From contig DAONFG010000016.1 in the NCBI GenBank assembly GCA_035403465.1, positions 1 through 61,674 on the forward strand: DNA of 61,674 nt. Reading direction: 5' to 3'. Below, piece by piece: positions 34,501 through 42,819 of this stretch. Position numbers and translations under genes: made by a program. The DNA is from JAAYBQ01 sp035403465 (GTDB taxonomy: Bacteria > Spirochaetota > UBA4802 > UBA5550). Every line of letters begins with the position of its first letter. The first letter of the stretch is position 1. The notes beneath the pieces are model-generated. The model had not been told where the DNA came from, ran no database searches, and worked only from the letters and a program-made list of their open reading frames with translations.

Positions 34501-35822
34501 GCTGCAGACTCCTCAAGGAATGAGCCTGTGCCTGCGGAACACGCCTCGTTCATGGCGTAGTCAATGGGTACCTTGTTTTTAAGGTAGACATACTTGGCAT
34601 CCTGGCCGCCGATTTCAAAGATTGTGTCAATGTCTGACTTAAAGTACGTTGTACCCGTTGCATGGGCAATGATCTCGTTGTAGACAGCTCCTGTTTCCAT
34701 GAATACGCCGAGTATCTCGCGCGATGAACCTGTTGTAGCCGCAACTGAAATTGTAATCGGCGCGTCACCTATCTGATCCTGCACCTGTTTTTTTACTTCA
34801 GAGATACATGTCTTCAGTGCGTTTACAGGGTCACCGTGAGTCCTGCCGTAGTAATCCGCAACTATCTCATCTGTCTCTATGTCAATGAGCGCAACCTTGG
34901 TTGTAGTCGATCCGCCGTCTATACCCAGTATGTACTCGCCCCCTGCTTTTACTTTAGCACGCAGCGGTTCTATGTATGTTACCTTGCCCAGGGCTGATTT
35001 CAGTGAAGGGTATTTGCCGAATCCCGAGCTGCCTGTTTTAAATAAATCCTCTATTGCAGGAACCGGGCTTCCTGAATTCTGTGCAAGGAGTGCTGCGCCG
35101 TATGCCTCGAAGTATGTAGCCTGCTCCGGTATGATTATTTTTATGTCCGGGAGTTTTTCCTGGATATATTGCACAATGTACGGGTTGTTTGTTACCCCGC
35201 CAGTGAGTAATACACGGCCATCGCGTATCTTGGCGCGTTTAAGAAAGTCTGCAACCTTGGTTGCCATGACGTCGCTGAGTGAAAGAACTATGTCGTATTT
35301 GGTTGCTTCACCCTTGTTCAGCTTGTGCGTACAGTCGCTCTTCATAAAAACGGAGCAGCGCGCAGAGAGATGATGTACCCTGGATGATTCAGGTATTTCA
35401 GTCACGTCAGCAAGGGTCATGTCCATGCGCCCGAGCTGCTGTTTAAAGAACTCGCCTGTTCCGGATGCGCACTTGTTCCCTGAAAAACTTGTTATTATCC
35501 TTCCCTCGCTGTTGATTGAGTATACAAGGAAGTTTTCTCCGCCAAGGGATACAACAGCATTCGCCTCGATTCTCAGGTCTTTCAGGGCCTCTTCAACGCA
35601 GATCGATTCGATTACATTGTAGGCATTTATCAGGTATCTCCCCTCGGTTCCTGTAACCAGCATCCTGGTACCGGCAGGGATATCGATACTGCTAAAAATA
35701 TTTTTCAGGGTGTTGATAAAGTCACCCTCGTGTTCAACTGTTTTATAATGGGATATACTCTCCCCGTTCATAAGAACGAATTTAATACTGGAAGAACCAA
35801 TATTAATTCCCAAACTATGCAT
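31512..35822 (-). CDS. Giant CoA-dehydratase activase-type protein (BcrAD/BadFG, DUF2229)
   Basis: This 1436-residue protein joins two BadF/BadG/BcrA/BcrD ASKHA ATPase domains (LGINIGSSSIKF near the N-terminus; ILGIDGGSTTTKVALID, EIGGQDAKYV and NEACSAGTGSFLEES in the second), a Cys motif (CHACDNHCPIRVL, GGRCNKY), a DUF2229 region (VGIPRAFSVYTLWPF) and a C-terminal region resembling the 2-hydroxyglutaryl-CoA dehydratase subunit (LGRPYNAFTHDANMGIP, NFSCAPDSFMLHY). Classical activators use ATP and an iron-sulfur cluster to push electrons into a dehydratase. Large fused members are widespread in anaerobes but their substrate is mostly unknown. It is monocistronic, with long divergent spacing to the HD-GYP gene. 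Confidence 0.88.
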   Translation of the reverse strand: MHSLGINIGSSSIKFVLMNGESISHYKTVEHEGDFINTLKNIFSSIDIPAGTRMLVTGTEGRYLINAYNVIESICVEEALKDLRIEANAVVSLGGENFLVYSINSEGRIITSFSGNKCASGTGEFFKQQLGRMDMTLADVTEIPESSRVHHLSARCSVFMKSDCTHKLNKGEATKYDIVLSLSDVMATKVADFLKRAKIRDGRVLLTGGVTNNPYIVQYIQEKLPDIKIIIPEQATYFEAYGAALLAQNSGSPVPAIEDLFKTGSSGFGKYPSLKSALGKVTYIEPLRAKVKAGGEYILGIDGGSTTTKVALIDIETDEIVADYYGRTHGDPVNALKTCISEVKKQVQDQIGDAPITISVAATTGSSREILGVFMETGAVYNEIIAHATGTTYFKSDIDTIFEIGGQDAKYVYLKNKVPIDYAMNEACSAGTGSFLEESAAGDLNIVDVRQIGDIALMADAPLKFGEHCSAFINSDIRKAIQYGASRENITAGIITSIVSNYLNRVVGNRSIGQSIVLQGGVAKNKAVPLAFAMLLDKDITVPPSPELLGAFGVGILAKQKLADGLLEKGSFNFDQILATKIVYEKEFTCHACDNHCPIRVLNVNEHKYMFGGRCNKYANSRKKKVIDENKIFNYIDTREEMMFGEFSPDPADFVQKKNYTVGIPRAFSVYTLWPFYSWFFHSLGIKVHLSDEILPEGVAKVESAYCFPAEIAHGAVQSIINSGDDFIFIPHFRDMPSYQDEVHANFCPITQSLPYYIKKAFTDLPDEKVLSPIVSFKYGTDKALEGFFEMTGPLGVSRSEIEKAFNIAFTKQHDFFVKYKEIGLEALQKARESDHPVIALLGRPYNAFTHDANMGIPRKFASRGYSVIPFDMLPFEESNIFDNMYWYYGQQDMRAASFLKDEDNIYITYISNFSCAPDSFMLHYIKWMMGTKPFLILELDSHSADAGIDTRVEAFLDIIEGYRLKYSGTDQVRYDNGLRFINNGNEPIHIFDSANNRKIDIFNNSRVKLLLSNMGRLSSELLAAALKGTGVNAEAMPLPDIYTLQAARSYMSGKECLPSQLVLGSALKYLQSDKYRKDEIYLLFVPTTTGPCRTGQYFIFYENLFRDLRMENVAVITVDSENSYNELGPTFSMSAWWGLVIADYMKDIKTSLRTCAVDPVTAIAKYDELWHELSAIAEKDITKTIPALKRIAAEISRIPLKQKMKDTPKVLIVGEIYVRRDDFAVDELVRIMSRRGIIAKVSGITEWIYYTDFTREYEIMKMYNLLPWYRRWFSKEMKQRMLWRIEHIWKHGVDKKVKKALSSTNLIPSAPHNMDEIMGNAYEHFVTSELDSEISISSGAASTAMMHDYSGVVNISPFACLIGRVIEGLITPWSRDRNFPVMSVEIDGAVLPPGIVNKLEIFMLNVLRFRRTPDTNDLIEHENSTDTSMSRKIIK

Positions 35823-36239
35823 TTCTGCCTCCTGAAATAATCCAACTAAATGAAAACCGGGCCGTTAAAAGGATGTCCAGCGATTTTCGTAGAAATTAAT
35901 GAACAGTATCATTCGACACCGGGTAAATTTTGAGCCCTGCGGTTTATGCGTCGGGGCCGATATACAGAAATTTTTATAAAAAATTCTGTCTGCCATTAAA
36001 AAAGCATATTATTTAAAAGCGATATTTGAGTCAATAATTTATACAAAAAAATCGTTATGTTAGTGTAACTGGTAGAGCATGAAACCGGTTGCGGAATTTT
36101 GGTTTTATAGTGGCGTTTTTGTTAAACAGGTATTATATTAAAAATTGTAGACAATAAAGCAATTGTGCATAAAGTTTATATAATAGAGCAAACAAAGGGG
36201 TTTTATCATACCTTAAAACGTGCTACCGGGAATTTGCAG
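35823..36239. other. Divergent intergenic region
   Basis: This 417-base AT-rich region lies between the activase gene and the response-regulator gene. It contains an imperfect palindrome (35965-35988) built on CAGAAA...TTCTG, a possible regulator site, and AT-rich stretches suitable for promoters. No coding frame or RNA gene is convincing. A GTG-initiated extension of the response regulator (from 36165) lies in it but lacks support. Confidence 0.5.
35965..35988. promoter_or_regulatory. AT-rich palindrome in divergent region
   Basis: A 24-base near-perfect inverted repeat with CAGAA and TTCTG ends and an AT core. It lies between two divergent genes, a typical place for an operator, but no regulator can be assigned. 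Confidence 0.35.
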
Positions 36240-37592
36240 ATGAAAAAAATTCTTCTTGTTGAAGATGACAGAATTACATCAAGGCTTTTGCAGAAATATA
36301 TCATCGATATCGGATATACACTCACGTCCGCCCTGTCGTCAGGCGAGGAGGCTCTGCGTGAAATTGACCTGAATGAACCTGACCTTGTTCTGATGGACAT
36401 TAACCTTGAAGGTAAGCTCGACGGCATTGAATCTGCAAAGAATATCATGAAGAAGCACTCATTGCCGGTTGTATACATAACCTCGTCATCTGATTACTCC
36501 ACGCTTGAAAGAGCAAAGGAGGGGAATGCCTACGGCTACATAATCAAGCCCTTTGACAAGAAGGACCTGCGCGCAACCATGGAGATGGCCCTTGTCCGTC
36601 ACGAGATGGAGAAAAAAATCCGCGATAATGAAAACAGGATGACAACGATTCTTAATTCCATTGCGGATTCTGTTGTTGTTGTCAATGAGTCAGGAATAAT
36701 TGACTATGTTAATCCTTCTACTGAGACACTCCTTGAGTCAGGCAGGGATACGATGCTGGGGAAAAGTATCAATGAAGCGATTAAAATAGGGAGCGACCCT
36801 CACGAGAAAAGCGAAATGTACTTTCCCATGTCAATGAATTATATAGAATTCAACAACTATATCACAACTGCAGCTAAAAGTATACCGGTTGATTTTACCT
36901 CAACTCCTCTTCGGCAGGAGAACGGGAGGACAAGCGGCGCCGTGATTGTGATCAGGGACATCACGCAGCAGGTGGAATACGACCGGAAGATCCAGGAGAG
37001 CATGGATAAGCTGAGGCGCGTACTTTACGGTATAGTCGAAGCGATCTCAAAAACCGTAGAGACGCGCGATCCCTATACTGCGGGCCACCAGAAAAGGGTT
37101 GCGGACATAGCCAAGGAGATTGCGCGTGAGATGAACCTTGGCAGGGATATAATCGAGAGCGTTGATATAGCAGGACAGATTCATGACCTGGGAAAGATCG
37201 CAATACCTGCAGAGATCCTTAACAAGCCGGGCAGGATAAACCACATTGAATTTGAACTTATAAAAATGCATTCACAGATGGGATCTGACATTCTTAAGAA
37301 TATAGATTTCCCCTGGCCCATTTCGGATATAGTACTCCAGCACCACGAGAAATTTGACGGGACCGGGTACCCCAACGGCATCAGTGGGGAAGATATACTG
37401 ATCCAGGCAAGGATACTTACGGTTGCTGACGTGCTCGAGGCAATGGCATCGCACAGACCCTACAGGGCGGCACTGGGCATAGAGGCGGCGTTCGATGAAC
37501 TCAGGGGCAACCGGGGAACACATTTTGACCCGGTTGTTGTTGATTCATGCATGAGGGTCTTTATAGAGAAGGGCTTCAGCATGAAGTTTTAA
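36240..37592 (+). CDS. Response regulator with PAS and HD-GYP domains
   Basis: The product has 450 residues: a receiver domain (1-120) with KKILLVEDDR, the phosphoacceptor in LVLMDINLEG and the conserved Lys in YIIKPFDKKD; a PAS domain (about 135-250, DSVVVVNESGIIDYVNPS); and an HD-GYP phosphodiesterase (about 270-450) with GHQKRVADIA, the metal pair in IHDLGKIAIP, and HHEKFDGTGYPNG. It should hydrolyse cyclic di-GMP in response to phosphorylation by an unlinked kinase. ATG 36240 is chosen because the receiver domain begins there; a GTG at 36165 would add 25 unrelated residues. Confidence 0.93.
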   Translation: MKKILLVEDDRITSRLLQKYIIDIGYTLTSALSSGEEALREIDLNEPDLVLMDINLEGKLDGIESAKNIMKKHSLPVVYITSSSDYSTLERAKEGNAYGYIIKPFDKKDLRATMEMALVRHEMEKKIRDNENRMTTILNSIADSVVVVNESGIIDYVNPSTETLLESGRDTMLGKSINEAIKIGSDPHEKSEMYFPMSMNYIEFNNYITTAAKSIPVDFTSTPLRQENGRTSGAVIVIRDITQQVEYDRKIQESMDKLRRVLYGIVEAISKTVETRDPYTAGHQKRVADIAKEIAREMNLGRDIIESVDIAGQIHDLGKIAIPAEILNKPGRINHIEFELIKMHSQMGSDILKNIDFPWPISDIVLQHHEKFDGTGYPNGISGEDILIQARILTVADVLEAMASHRPYRAALGIEAAFDELRGNRGTHFDPVVVDSCMRVFIEKGFSMKF

Positions 37593-37970
37593 GTTTATCT
37601 CCCGTCATACATACTTCCATTAAAATTTTATGTAACCTTATTCCATACCCCCGGCGGAAAAACTGTATGTGTTTCATGTTTGTTTATCCGCCACCCCCGG
37701 GAGAGGTTAAATTACTTAACGGGTTTACCACCCGCTTCGCTGGAGGCGCGGAGGACACGGAGTAGTACAGTTCTGCTTTTATGTGGTGAATCAAATTTAA
37801 GTAGCCCCCTCCGGGGGAAGCCGCTGAAAGATTATTAACAGGGATAAATTTACCGGCTGGGGGCGCATAGTACCAGCCGCGGCCTGTCTTTATAACGGCT
37901 ATAAAACAGGCTGACAGCAGGATAATGCCCGCACCGGAGGGTAAAGAAATGATTTACAAAAATCACCGGT
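37593..37970. other. Intergenic region upstream of hypF
   Basis: This 378-base GC-rich region carries several hairpins: a dispersed palindrome around 37803-37825 (AGCCCCCTCCGGGGG), a GGCTGG...CCAGCC stem near 37855-37880, and a GCCTGT...ACAGGC stem near 37883-37912. The last two sit in tandem before the hyp genes and could be a leader structure, but match no riboswitch recognised. No gene is supported here. Confidence 0.5.
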
Positions 37971-40214
37971 GTGACAGCTATTATCCATTCGGTTCAGGAT
38001 ATGATAAGAAAAAAAATTACAGTCCGGGGAATTGTCCAGGGTGTGGGATTCAGGCCTGCAATGGCCAGAAAGGCTCATGCGATGGGACTTTCCGGGACTG
38101 TCCTCAATACAAGGGATTCTGTCGAGCTGGCGGTCCAGGGCACTGAAGATGCGGTGAACGCATTTGTCCGGGATTTCAGCAGCTTTATTCCTCCAAATGC
38201 CGTTGTTACAGATTTTTCATGCTGCGATATTGATGCAGTTCATGGTGAGAATGATTTTGCGGTCATTGAAAGCAGGGATACAGGTCCCACGCGGTTCAGT
38301 ATCCCCCCGGACATTGCCATGTGCCCTGAATGCAGGGCAGAGTTCAATGATCCGCAAAACCGCAGGTACAGGTACAGCTTTATTACATGCGGTAACTGCG
38401 GCCCAAGGTATACGTACATGAAGGATATGCCCTATGACCGGTCAAGGACGACCATGGATGAGTTCCCCATGTGCAGCAGGTGCATGGCGGAATATAATGA
38501 CCATGCGGAGAGGAGGTTTCACATAGAGGGATTCTCGTGCCCTGAATGCGGTCCGCATGTAACAGGGTTTGATGAAACAATAGGCGTGCTGAAAAACGGC
38601 GGGATTGCTGCACTGAAGGGTCTGGGCGGATACCACATTGCATGTTCTGCAGTGGATGAGACGGCTGTATCACTCCTGCGCGAAAGAAAAAGAAGACCCG
38701 CAAAACCTTTTGCTGTCATGTTCGCTTCGCTCACCCAGGCGCGTGAATACGTTGAACTTGACGAGACAGAGGAGATATGCCTGAATTCGAAAGTCTCCCC
38801 GATCATAGTGGCAAAGAAAAAAGATAACTGCGCGATCGCCCCTTCTGTCGCACCCGGAAACGGCTACCTTGGAATCATGATCGCCTATACCCCGCTGCAC
38901 CAGAACATACTTGATGCAACCGGCGTACCGCTCGTGATGACCAGCGCAAATGTTTCAGGTGACCCGTTAATCATCGACGACATAAAAGCGAAGAAAGAAC
39001 TTGCGGGGATTGTTGACGTCTTCCTTACCCACAACCGCGGAATCCTTAAACGCGCCGATGACAGCATTTCATGGATATACAAAGGCGCTGAAATCAACGT
39101 GCGCATGGGACGGGGGCGCATGCCCTTTCCTGTACAACTTCCCGTTCCCGGGAAGAACATACTCGCAGTGGGCGCTGAACTTAAAAGCAATATCTCGGTC
39201 GTGTCAGGGGACAGGCTGGTAACCAGCAACCACATCGGAGACCTGGGCACGCCTGAAACATTCACCCACTTTACCGAAACAGTATCAGAGATGCTTGAAT
39301 ACTACGATATTCAGCCTGAAATAATTGTATCAGACCTGCACCCTGATTATGAGTCTACATCGTTTGCAGAGAGTTATGCGAAGAAGAACGGTATTAAACT
39401 GGTAAAGGTGCAGCATCACTACGCGCATTTCCTTTCATGCATGTTCGAATCAGGGCTTAGTTCCCCTGCTCTAGGTATAATCATGGATGGAACAGGTTTC
39501 GGCTGCGACGGTACAGTGTGGGGCGGCGAGGTTATCACGGGCAACCTGCATGCGTTCGAACGCAGGGGGCACATAGGACACTTTCCGCTTCCTGGCGGTG
39601 AAAGGGCAATCGCGGAACCATGGAGGATACTTGCTGGATTCCTTGATGAAGGGGAGTTCATGGATAAATGCTCATGGGCAGGGAGTTCCGCTGCCGGGGT
39701 GTACAGCATCAGGGATAACAGGAATTTTTCTCCGCTTACTTCAAGTGCAGGGAGGCTCTTTGACGCTGCGGGCGCGCTGTTGGGATTTAATAAAAATGTA
39801 AGCTACGAGGCTGAGGCCGCGATATATCTTGAGATGCTTGCTCTTAAGGATTCAAGCGCAGATATTATTCCGTCAGTTTATAATGAGGAAGATGGAATAA
39901 TCACATGCGACCCTGCAGTAATAATCCGGGAGCTGCTTTTACTTTCAGGCAGACGCGATCAATCCTGCCTTGCAAGGCTGTTTCATAATTCAATAATTGA
40001 GGCAATGGCAGGAATCGCGATGAGCGTATGTTCAACTGCGGGACTTCAAAATGTGCTCCTTGCAGGGGGAGTTTACCAGAACAGATTAATCCTCTCGGGT
40101 ATGGAAAAAAGGCTTGCAACAGCAGGCTTAAATGTCTTTTTTAACAGGAAAATACCTGCCAATGATGCAGGGATATCCGCCGGCCAGGCCGTATACGGAG
40201 TTTACAATGCATGA
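37971..40214 (+). CDS. hypF: Carbamoyltransferase HypF
   Basis: This 747-residue enzyme makes the cyano ligand precursor for NiFe-hydrogenase by transferring a carbamoyl group from carbamoyl phosphate to HypE. Domain order is complete: acylphosphatase (ITVRGIVQGVGFRP), two zinc fingers (CPECRAEF...CGNCGPRYT, CSRCMAEY...CPECGPH), a YrdC-like domain (KRRPAKPFAVM, VPLVMTSANVSG) and a Kae1-like C-terminus (VQHHYAHFLSCM, IMDGTGFGCDG, LAGGVYQNR). The start is uncertain: GTG 37971 or ATG 38001, which begins at the acylphosphatase fold. The strongest ribosome-binding site nearby precedes an out-of-frame ATG at 37949. It heads the hypFAB run. Confidence 0.92.
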   Translation: MTAIIHSVQDMIRKKITVRGIVQGVGFRPAMARKAHAMGLSGTVLNTRDSVELAVQGTEDAVNAFVRDFSSFIPPNAVVTDFSCCDIDAVHGENDFAVIESRDTGPTRFSIPPDIAMCPECRAEFNDPQNRRYRYSFITCGNCGPRYTYMKDMPYDRSRTTMDEFPMCSRCMAEYNDHAERRFHIEGFSCPECGPHVTGFDETIGVLKNGGIAALKGLGGYHIACSAVDETAVSLLRERKRRPAKPFAVMFASLTQAREYVELDETEEICLNSKVSPIIVAKKKDNCAIAPSVAPGNGYLGIMIAYTPLHQNILDATGVPLVMTSANVSGDPLIIDDIKAKKELAGIVDVFLTHNRGILKRADDSISWIYKGAEINVRMGRGRMPFPVQLPVPGKNILAVGAELKSNISVVSGDRLVTSNHIGDLGTPETFTHFTETVSEMLEYYDIQPEIIVSDLHPDYESTSFAESYAKKNGIKLVKVQHHYAHFLSCMFESGLSSPALGIIMDGTGFGCDGTVWGGEVITGNLHAFERRGHIGHFPLPGGERAIAEPWRILAGFLDEGEFMDKCSWAGSSAAGVYSIRDNRNFSPLTSSAGRLFDAAGALLGFNKNVSYEAEAAIYLEMLALKDSSADIIPSVYNEEDGIITCDPAVIIRELLLLSGRRDQSCLARLFHNSIIEAMAGIAMSVCSTAGLQNVLLAGGVYQNRLILSGMEKRLATAGLNVFFNRKIPANDAGISAGQAVYGVYNA

Positions 40215-40560
40215 ACTGAGTCTTGCAATGAGCGTTAGGGAGATTGTCGAGGATGCCGCGCAGCAGAACGGAGCGACAAAAGTCAACACGGTGAATATTG
40301 CAGTGGGTGAATTCAGCTCTGTCTCGATTGACGCGCTCGAGTTTGCAATGGAGGTTGCGAAGAAGGATTCTGTCTTCGAGAACGCTGCCATTGTGATCAG
40401 GTCGGAAAAGACAATACTGAACTGTTCGGCCTGCGGGGCGGATACTGTAATGGCCGACTATGTTTTTGTTTGCGGAAGCTGCAGGTCAGGTGCGGTCAGG
40501 ATCGTTTCTGGCGACAGGATGTACGTTGAATCAATTGATATAGAAAATCCGGAGGAATGA
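40207..40560 (+). CDS. hypA: Hydrogenase nickel-insertion protein HypA
   Basis: This 117-residue protein is a nickel chaperone that works with HypB on the hydrogenase large subunit. The N-terminal nickel-binding MHE motif requires the start at 40207, overlapping hypF by 8 bases. The zinc site has CSAC (around residue 73) and CGSC (around 89). It is followed after one base by hypB. Length and motif order are those of the family. Confidence 0.92.
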   Translation: MHELSLAMSVREIVEDAAQQNGATKVNTVNIAVGEFSSVSIDALEFAMEVAKKDSVFENAAIVIRSEKTILNCSACGADTVMADYVFVCGSCRSGAVRIVSGDRMYVESIDIENPEE

Positions 40561-40561
40561 T

Positions 40562-41323
40562 ATGCATTACGTTGAACTTGAAAAAGATCTTCTGCAGCGC
40601 AACGACATGCTGGCAGAGAACATAAAGAAGAACATGGACGATCACGGCATCTTTGTCCTGAACATAATGAGCGCGCCCGGCGCGGGAAAGACAAGTATCC
40701 TTGAAGCTGTCATTCCTGAACTTACAAAAAAGTATAAAATCGCTGTCATTGAAGGGGACATGCAGGGAACAGCTGATGCAGACAGGCTTGCGGGATTCGA
40801 CATCAAGGTCCACCAGATAAACACTCACAGCCTGTGCCACCTTGAAGCTGCCATGCTCGAGAGGGCAATCCTGAACTTTGACCTGCATGAAGTTGACTGC
40901 CTGATCATAGAGAACGTGGGCAACCTTGTGTGCCCGGCCGACTTTTACCTTGGAGAGGACGAGGTGATGATGGTCGTGTCAGTTTCCGAGGGACACGACA
41001 AGCCTCACAAGTACCCGATAATGTTCAGCAAGGCCGATGTGCTTGTGCTGAATAAAATTGATATTATTTCATCTACCAATTTTGACAAAGCAATATTTAC
41101 AAAGCAGGTTCGCGACCTGAACAGGGACGCGGAGATAATTGAAGTTTCGGCTACGGGCAAAGTGAATACAGACGCGCTGGTAAAGCACATAGAGCACGGC
41201 ATACAGCACAAGAAGGGTGAGGCGCACAGCCACGGCCACGGCGATGACCACGGGCATTCTCATGATCATGGGCACAGCCATGGTCACACACATGACCACC
41301 ACGGGCATCATCACCATAAATAA
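40562..41323 (+). CDS. hypB: Hydrogenase maturation GTPase HypB with C-terminal His tail
   Basis: The 253-residue GTPase powers nickel delivery with HypA. The P-loop is SAPGAGKTS, with IEGDMQGTADADR, ENVGNLVCP and VLNKIDII as further G motifs. The last ~35 residues are a metal-binding His/Gly/Asp tail. In many HypB proteins a His-rich or CXXCGC nickel-binding region is at the N-terminus; here the N-terminus lacks it and the His cluster is at the C-terminus. No hydrogenase structural genes or hypCDE are in the window. Confidence 0.92.
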   Translation: MHYVELEKDLLQRNDMLAENIKKNMDDHGIFVLNIMSAPGAGKTSILEAVIPELTKKYKIAVIEGDMQGTADADRLAGFDIKVHQINTHSLCHLEAAMLERAILNFDLHEVDCLIIENVGNLVCPADFYLGEDEVMMVVSVSEGHDKPHKYPIMFSKADVLVLNKIDIISSTNFDKAIFTKQVRDLNRDAEIIEVSATGKVNTDALVKHIEHGIQHKKGEAHSHGHGDDHGHSHDHGHSHGHTHDHHGHHHHK

Positions 41324-41398
41324 GCCCACTATCCCCCGGAGGGCAATGCAATACTTTTAGTCATTTCGAACGAGCGTCAGCGAGGAGGAATCGTATGT

Positions 41399-41453
41399 CT
41401 TGTCGACGGCTTGTCGACGGCTAGTCGACGGCTAGTTGACGGCTAGTTGACGG
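41399..41453. repeat. Five tandem 11-base repeats
   Basis: Five contiguous units of CTTGTCGACGG, CTTGTCGACGG, CTAGTCGACGG, CTAGTTGACGG, CTAGTTGACGG. Variation changes stepwise from left to right. They lie in the 327-base gap between hypB and the zinc-ribbon gene, next to a CATTTCGAACGAGCG...GAGGAATC dispersed-repeat fragment (about 41361-41392). The rest of the gap is AT-rich with no gene seen. Confidence 0.8.
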
Positions 41454-41650
41454 AGGTTATTACCCAATGCTTGTAGCCTGTAAGCCTCACAAAATGAATC
41501 ACTATTGTTAAAACTTTCACTGTTTTTAGCATTATCGATATAAAATATCTTTATTATAAAATAGAGCATTTTCCCCTTGACAATCTATACAAATTAAACC
41601 CTATTATTTTCAATTGTCATTTATACTATATAAAAATATATGAGGTTACT

Positions 41651-42238
41651 ATGGCTTTGATAAAATGTTCCGAATGTCAGAAGGAGATGAGTGATACTTT
41701 AGAAGCATGCCCTCATTGTGGATTTAAGGTTAAGAAAGAAGAACTCAAGAAACCACCATTGCCAAGCTTTACAAGATGTGATAAGTGCGGTAAGGATTAT
41801 TACAAGAAGGCCAAAGAGTGTCCTTATTGTAAAGCCCCCAATACTCAGGTACCGGCCCCAGATGATCCCGCTGAAAAGAAGAAAATGACTGCTGGTATGG
41901 TTGCTGCTATATTGATAGGTGCTCTGCTTCTTGCAGGATATTTATATGATAGGAACACAAGCAGTACTCCAGTTACCACGAATAATACTGCTTCAAACTG
42001 TTTCTCACAATGGGATGGTTCTTGTCTTGAAGTTGAAAAGGCAATTAAGAAGACTATGAATGATCCTTCCAGTTATGAGCATATTGAAACCAGGTATAAT
42101 AAGAATACTGATGGTACTATGACTGTTGGTACTAAGTTTCGGGGAAAGAATGCTTTTGGTGGAATTGTTGTTAATACTGCTATAGGTAAAGTACGGGTTT
42201 CAGATTGTTCTTTGATCGGTACTATTGAGTTTGAATAA
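41651..42238 (+). CDS. Double zinc-ribbon membrane protein
   Basis: This 195-residue protein has two N-terminal zinc ribbons (CSECQKEMSDTLEACPHCG and CDKCGKDYYKKAKECPYCK), a single transmembrane helix (about 80-98, MVAAILIGALLLAGYLY) and a C-terminal extracytoplasmic domain of about 90 residues containing EKAIKKTMNDPSSYEHIET and RVSDCSLIGTIEFE. Zinc-ribbon plus single-helix proteins of this kind are common and uncharacterised. It lies next to another small gene and is more AT-rich than the hyp genes, fitting an accessory patch. Confidence 0.75.
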   Translation: MALIKCSECQKEMSDTLEACPHCGFKVKKEELKKPPLPSFTRCDKCGKDYYKKAKECPYCKAPNTQVPAPDDPAEKKKMTAGMVAAILIGALLLAGYLYDRNTSSTPVTTNNTASNCFSQWDGSCLEVEKAIKKTMNDPSSYEHIETRYNKNTDGTMTVGTKFRGKNAFGGIVVNTAIGKVRVSDCSLIGTIEFE

Positions 42239-42251
42239 TGGCCAACGATCT

Positions 42252-42569
42252 ATGACTACACGAAAAGAACATATTACAGTAATGAAACAATTTATGGGGT
42301 ATTATACACTGAGTAAACCAAAGCATAATATCCCAGATGAAGTGGGTAAGATAATTGATGAACTGGTTACACGGGGCTTGTTGAATGCGTTGCAATTCCG
42401 CTTATTAGATACCGATAATGCCGCAGGGCATTGGTATTATAAAGGTGGGTATCCTTTGACTGAGGCCGGAAAGGAATACCTTAATATGAGTTGGTACGCT
42501 CGCCTGAAACAGACCACAATAATTACCATATTCAGAGACCTGTTTAAGATTATAATATCCATCTTCTAA
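42252..42569 (+). CDS. Hypothetical protein, 105 residues
   Basis: Not recognised. Starting at ATG 42252 rather than the in-frame TTG at 42225, the product is basic and mostly soluble, with IDELVTRGLLNALQFRLL and GYPLTEAGKEYLNMSWYARLKQ, followed by a short hydrophobic end (IITIFRDLFKIIISIF). The LTEAGKEYL phrase is reminiscent of small winged-helix or toxin-like proteins but this is weak. It follows the zinc-ribbon gene by 13 bases and is followed by a good terminator, so the two form one unit. Confidence 0.6.
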   Translation: MTTRKEHITVMKQFMGYYTLSKPKHNIPDEVGKIIDELVTRGLLNALQFRLLDTDNAAGHWYYKGGYPLTEAGKEYLNMSWYARLKQTTIITIFRDLFKIIISIF

Positions 42570-42584
42570 CCAGTATAAAATAAT

Positions 42585-42617
42585 AAACCCAGCGGGATGG
42601 TATATTCTGCTGGGTTT
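42585..42617 (+). terminator. Rho-independent terminator
   Basis: AAACCCAGC (42585-42593) and GCTGGGTTT (42609-42617) form a nine-base stem around a 15-base loop, 16 bases after the stop of the preceding gene, followed by CTTTGGG. Confidence 0.75.
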
Positions 42618-42708
42618 CTTTGGGTAGATCATGGATGGTTAATTACTACAAACAATCTTATGTTAAATCTTCCCTCTCTCCATATGGAAAGAGGGTTAGG
42701 GAGTGAGG

Positions 42709-42819
42709 TCACCTTCCCCCCTGCACCTGCTGTCCACAAAGAGAAATATTCTTTTGATCCTGTTATCCTCGGAGTTCTGTAGTACCGCAGCGATCAGCTC
42801 ACTTTTTCTTATTCCTGTA
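42709..42819 (-). pseudogene. Broken 3' copy of the GNAT acetyltransferase gene
   Basis: The first 22 bases here are identical to 43531-43552, the end of the intact GNAT gene. The rest (42731-42819) resembles 43671-43755 and translates on the minus strand to TGIRKSELIAAVLQ...NRIKRIFLFVD, against TGIGKLLISAVLQ...NDIKRIFLFVD in the intact protein. About 118 bases of the gene are deleted between the two blocks. The left part of the fragment overlaps the end of the antitoxin frame, which reads through it in another frame. Confidence 0.8.

Noticed and set aside
37855..37912. Riboswitch upstream of hypF
   Set aside because: Two tandem hairpins are visible, but the conserved core of known cobalamin, molybdenum cofactor, nickel-cobalt or c-di-GMP riboswitches was not recognised.
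41399..41453. Possible CRISPR array
   Set aside because: Units are contiguous 11-base tandem repeats without spacers; no cas genes in the window.
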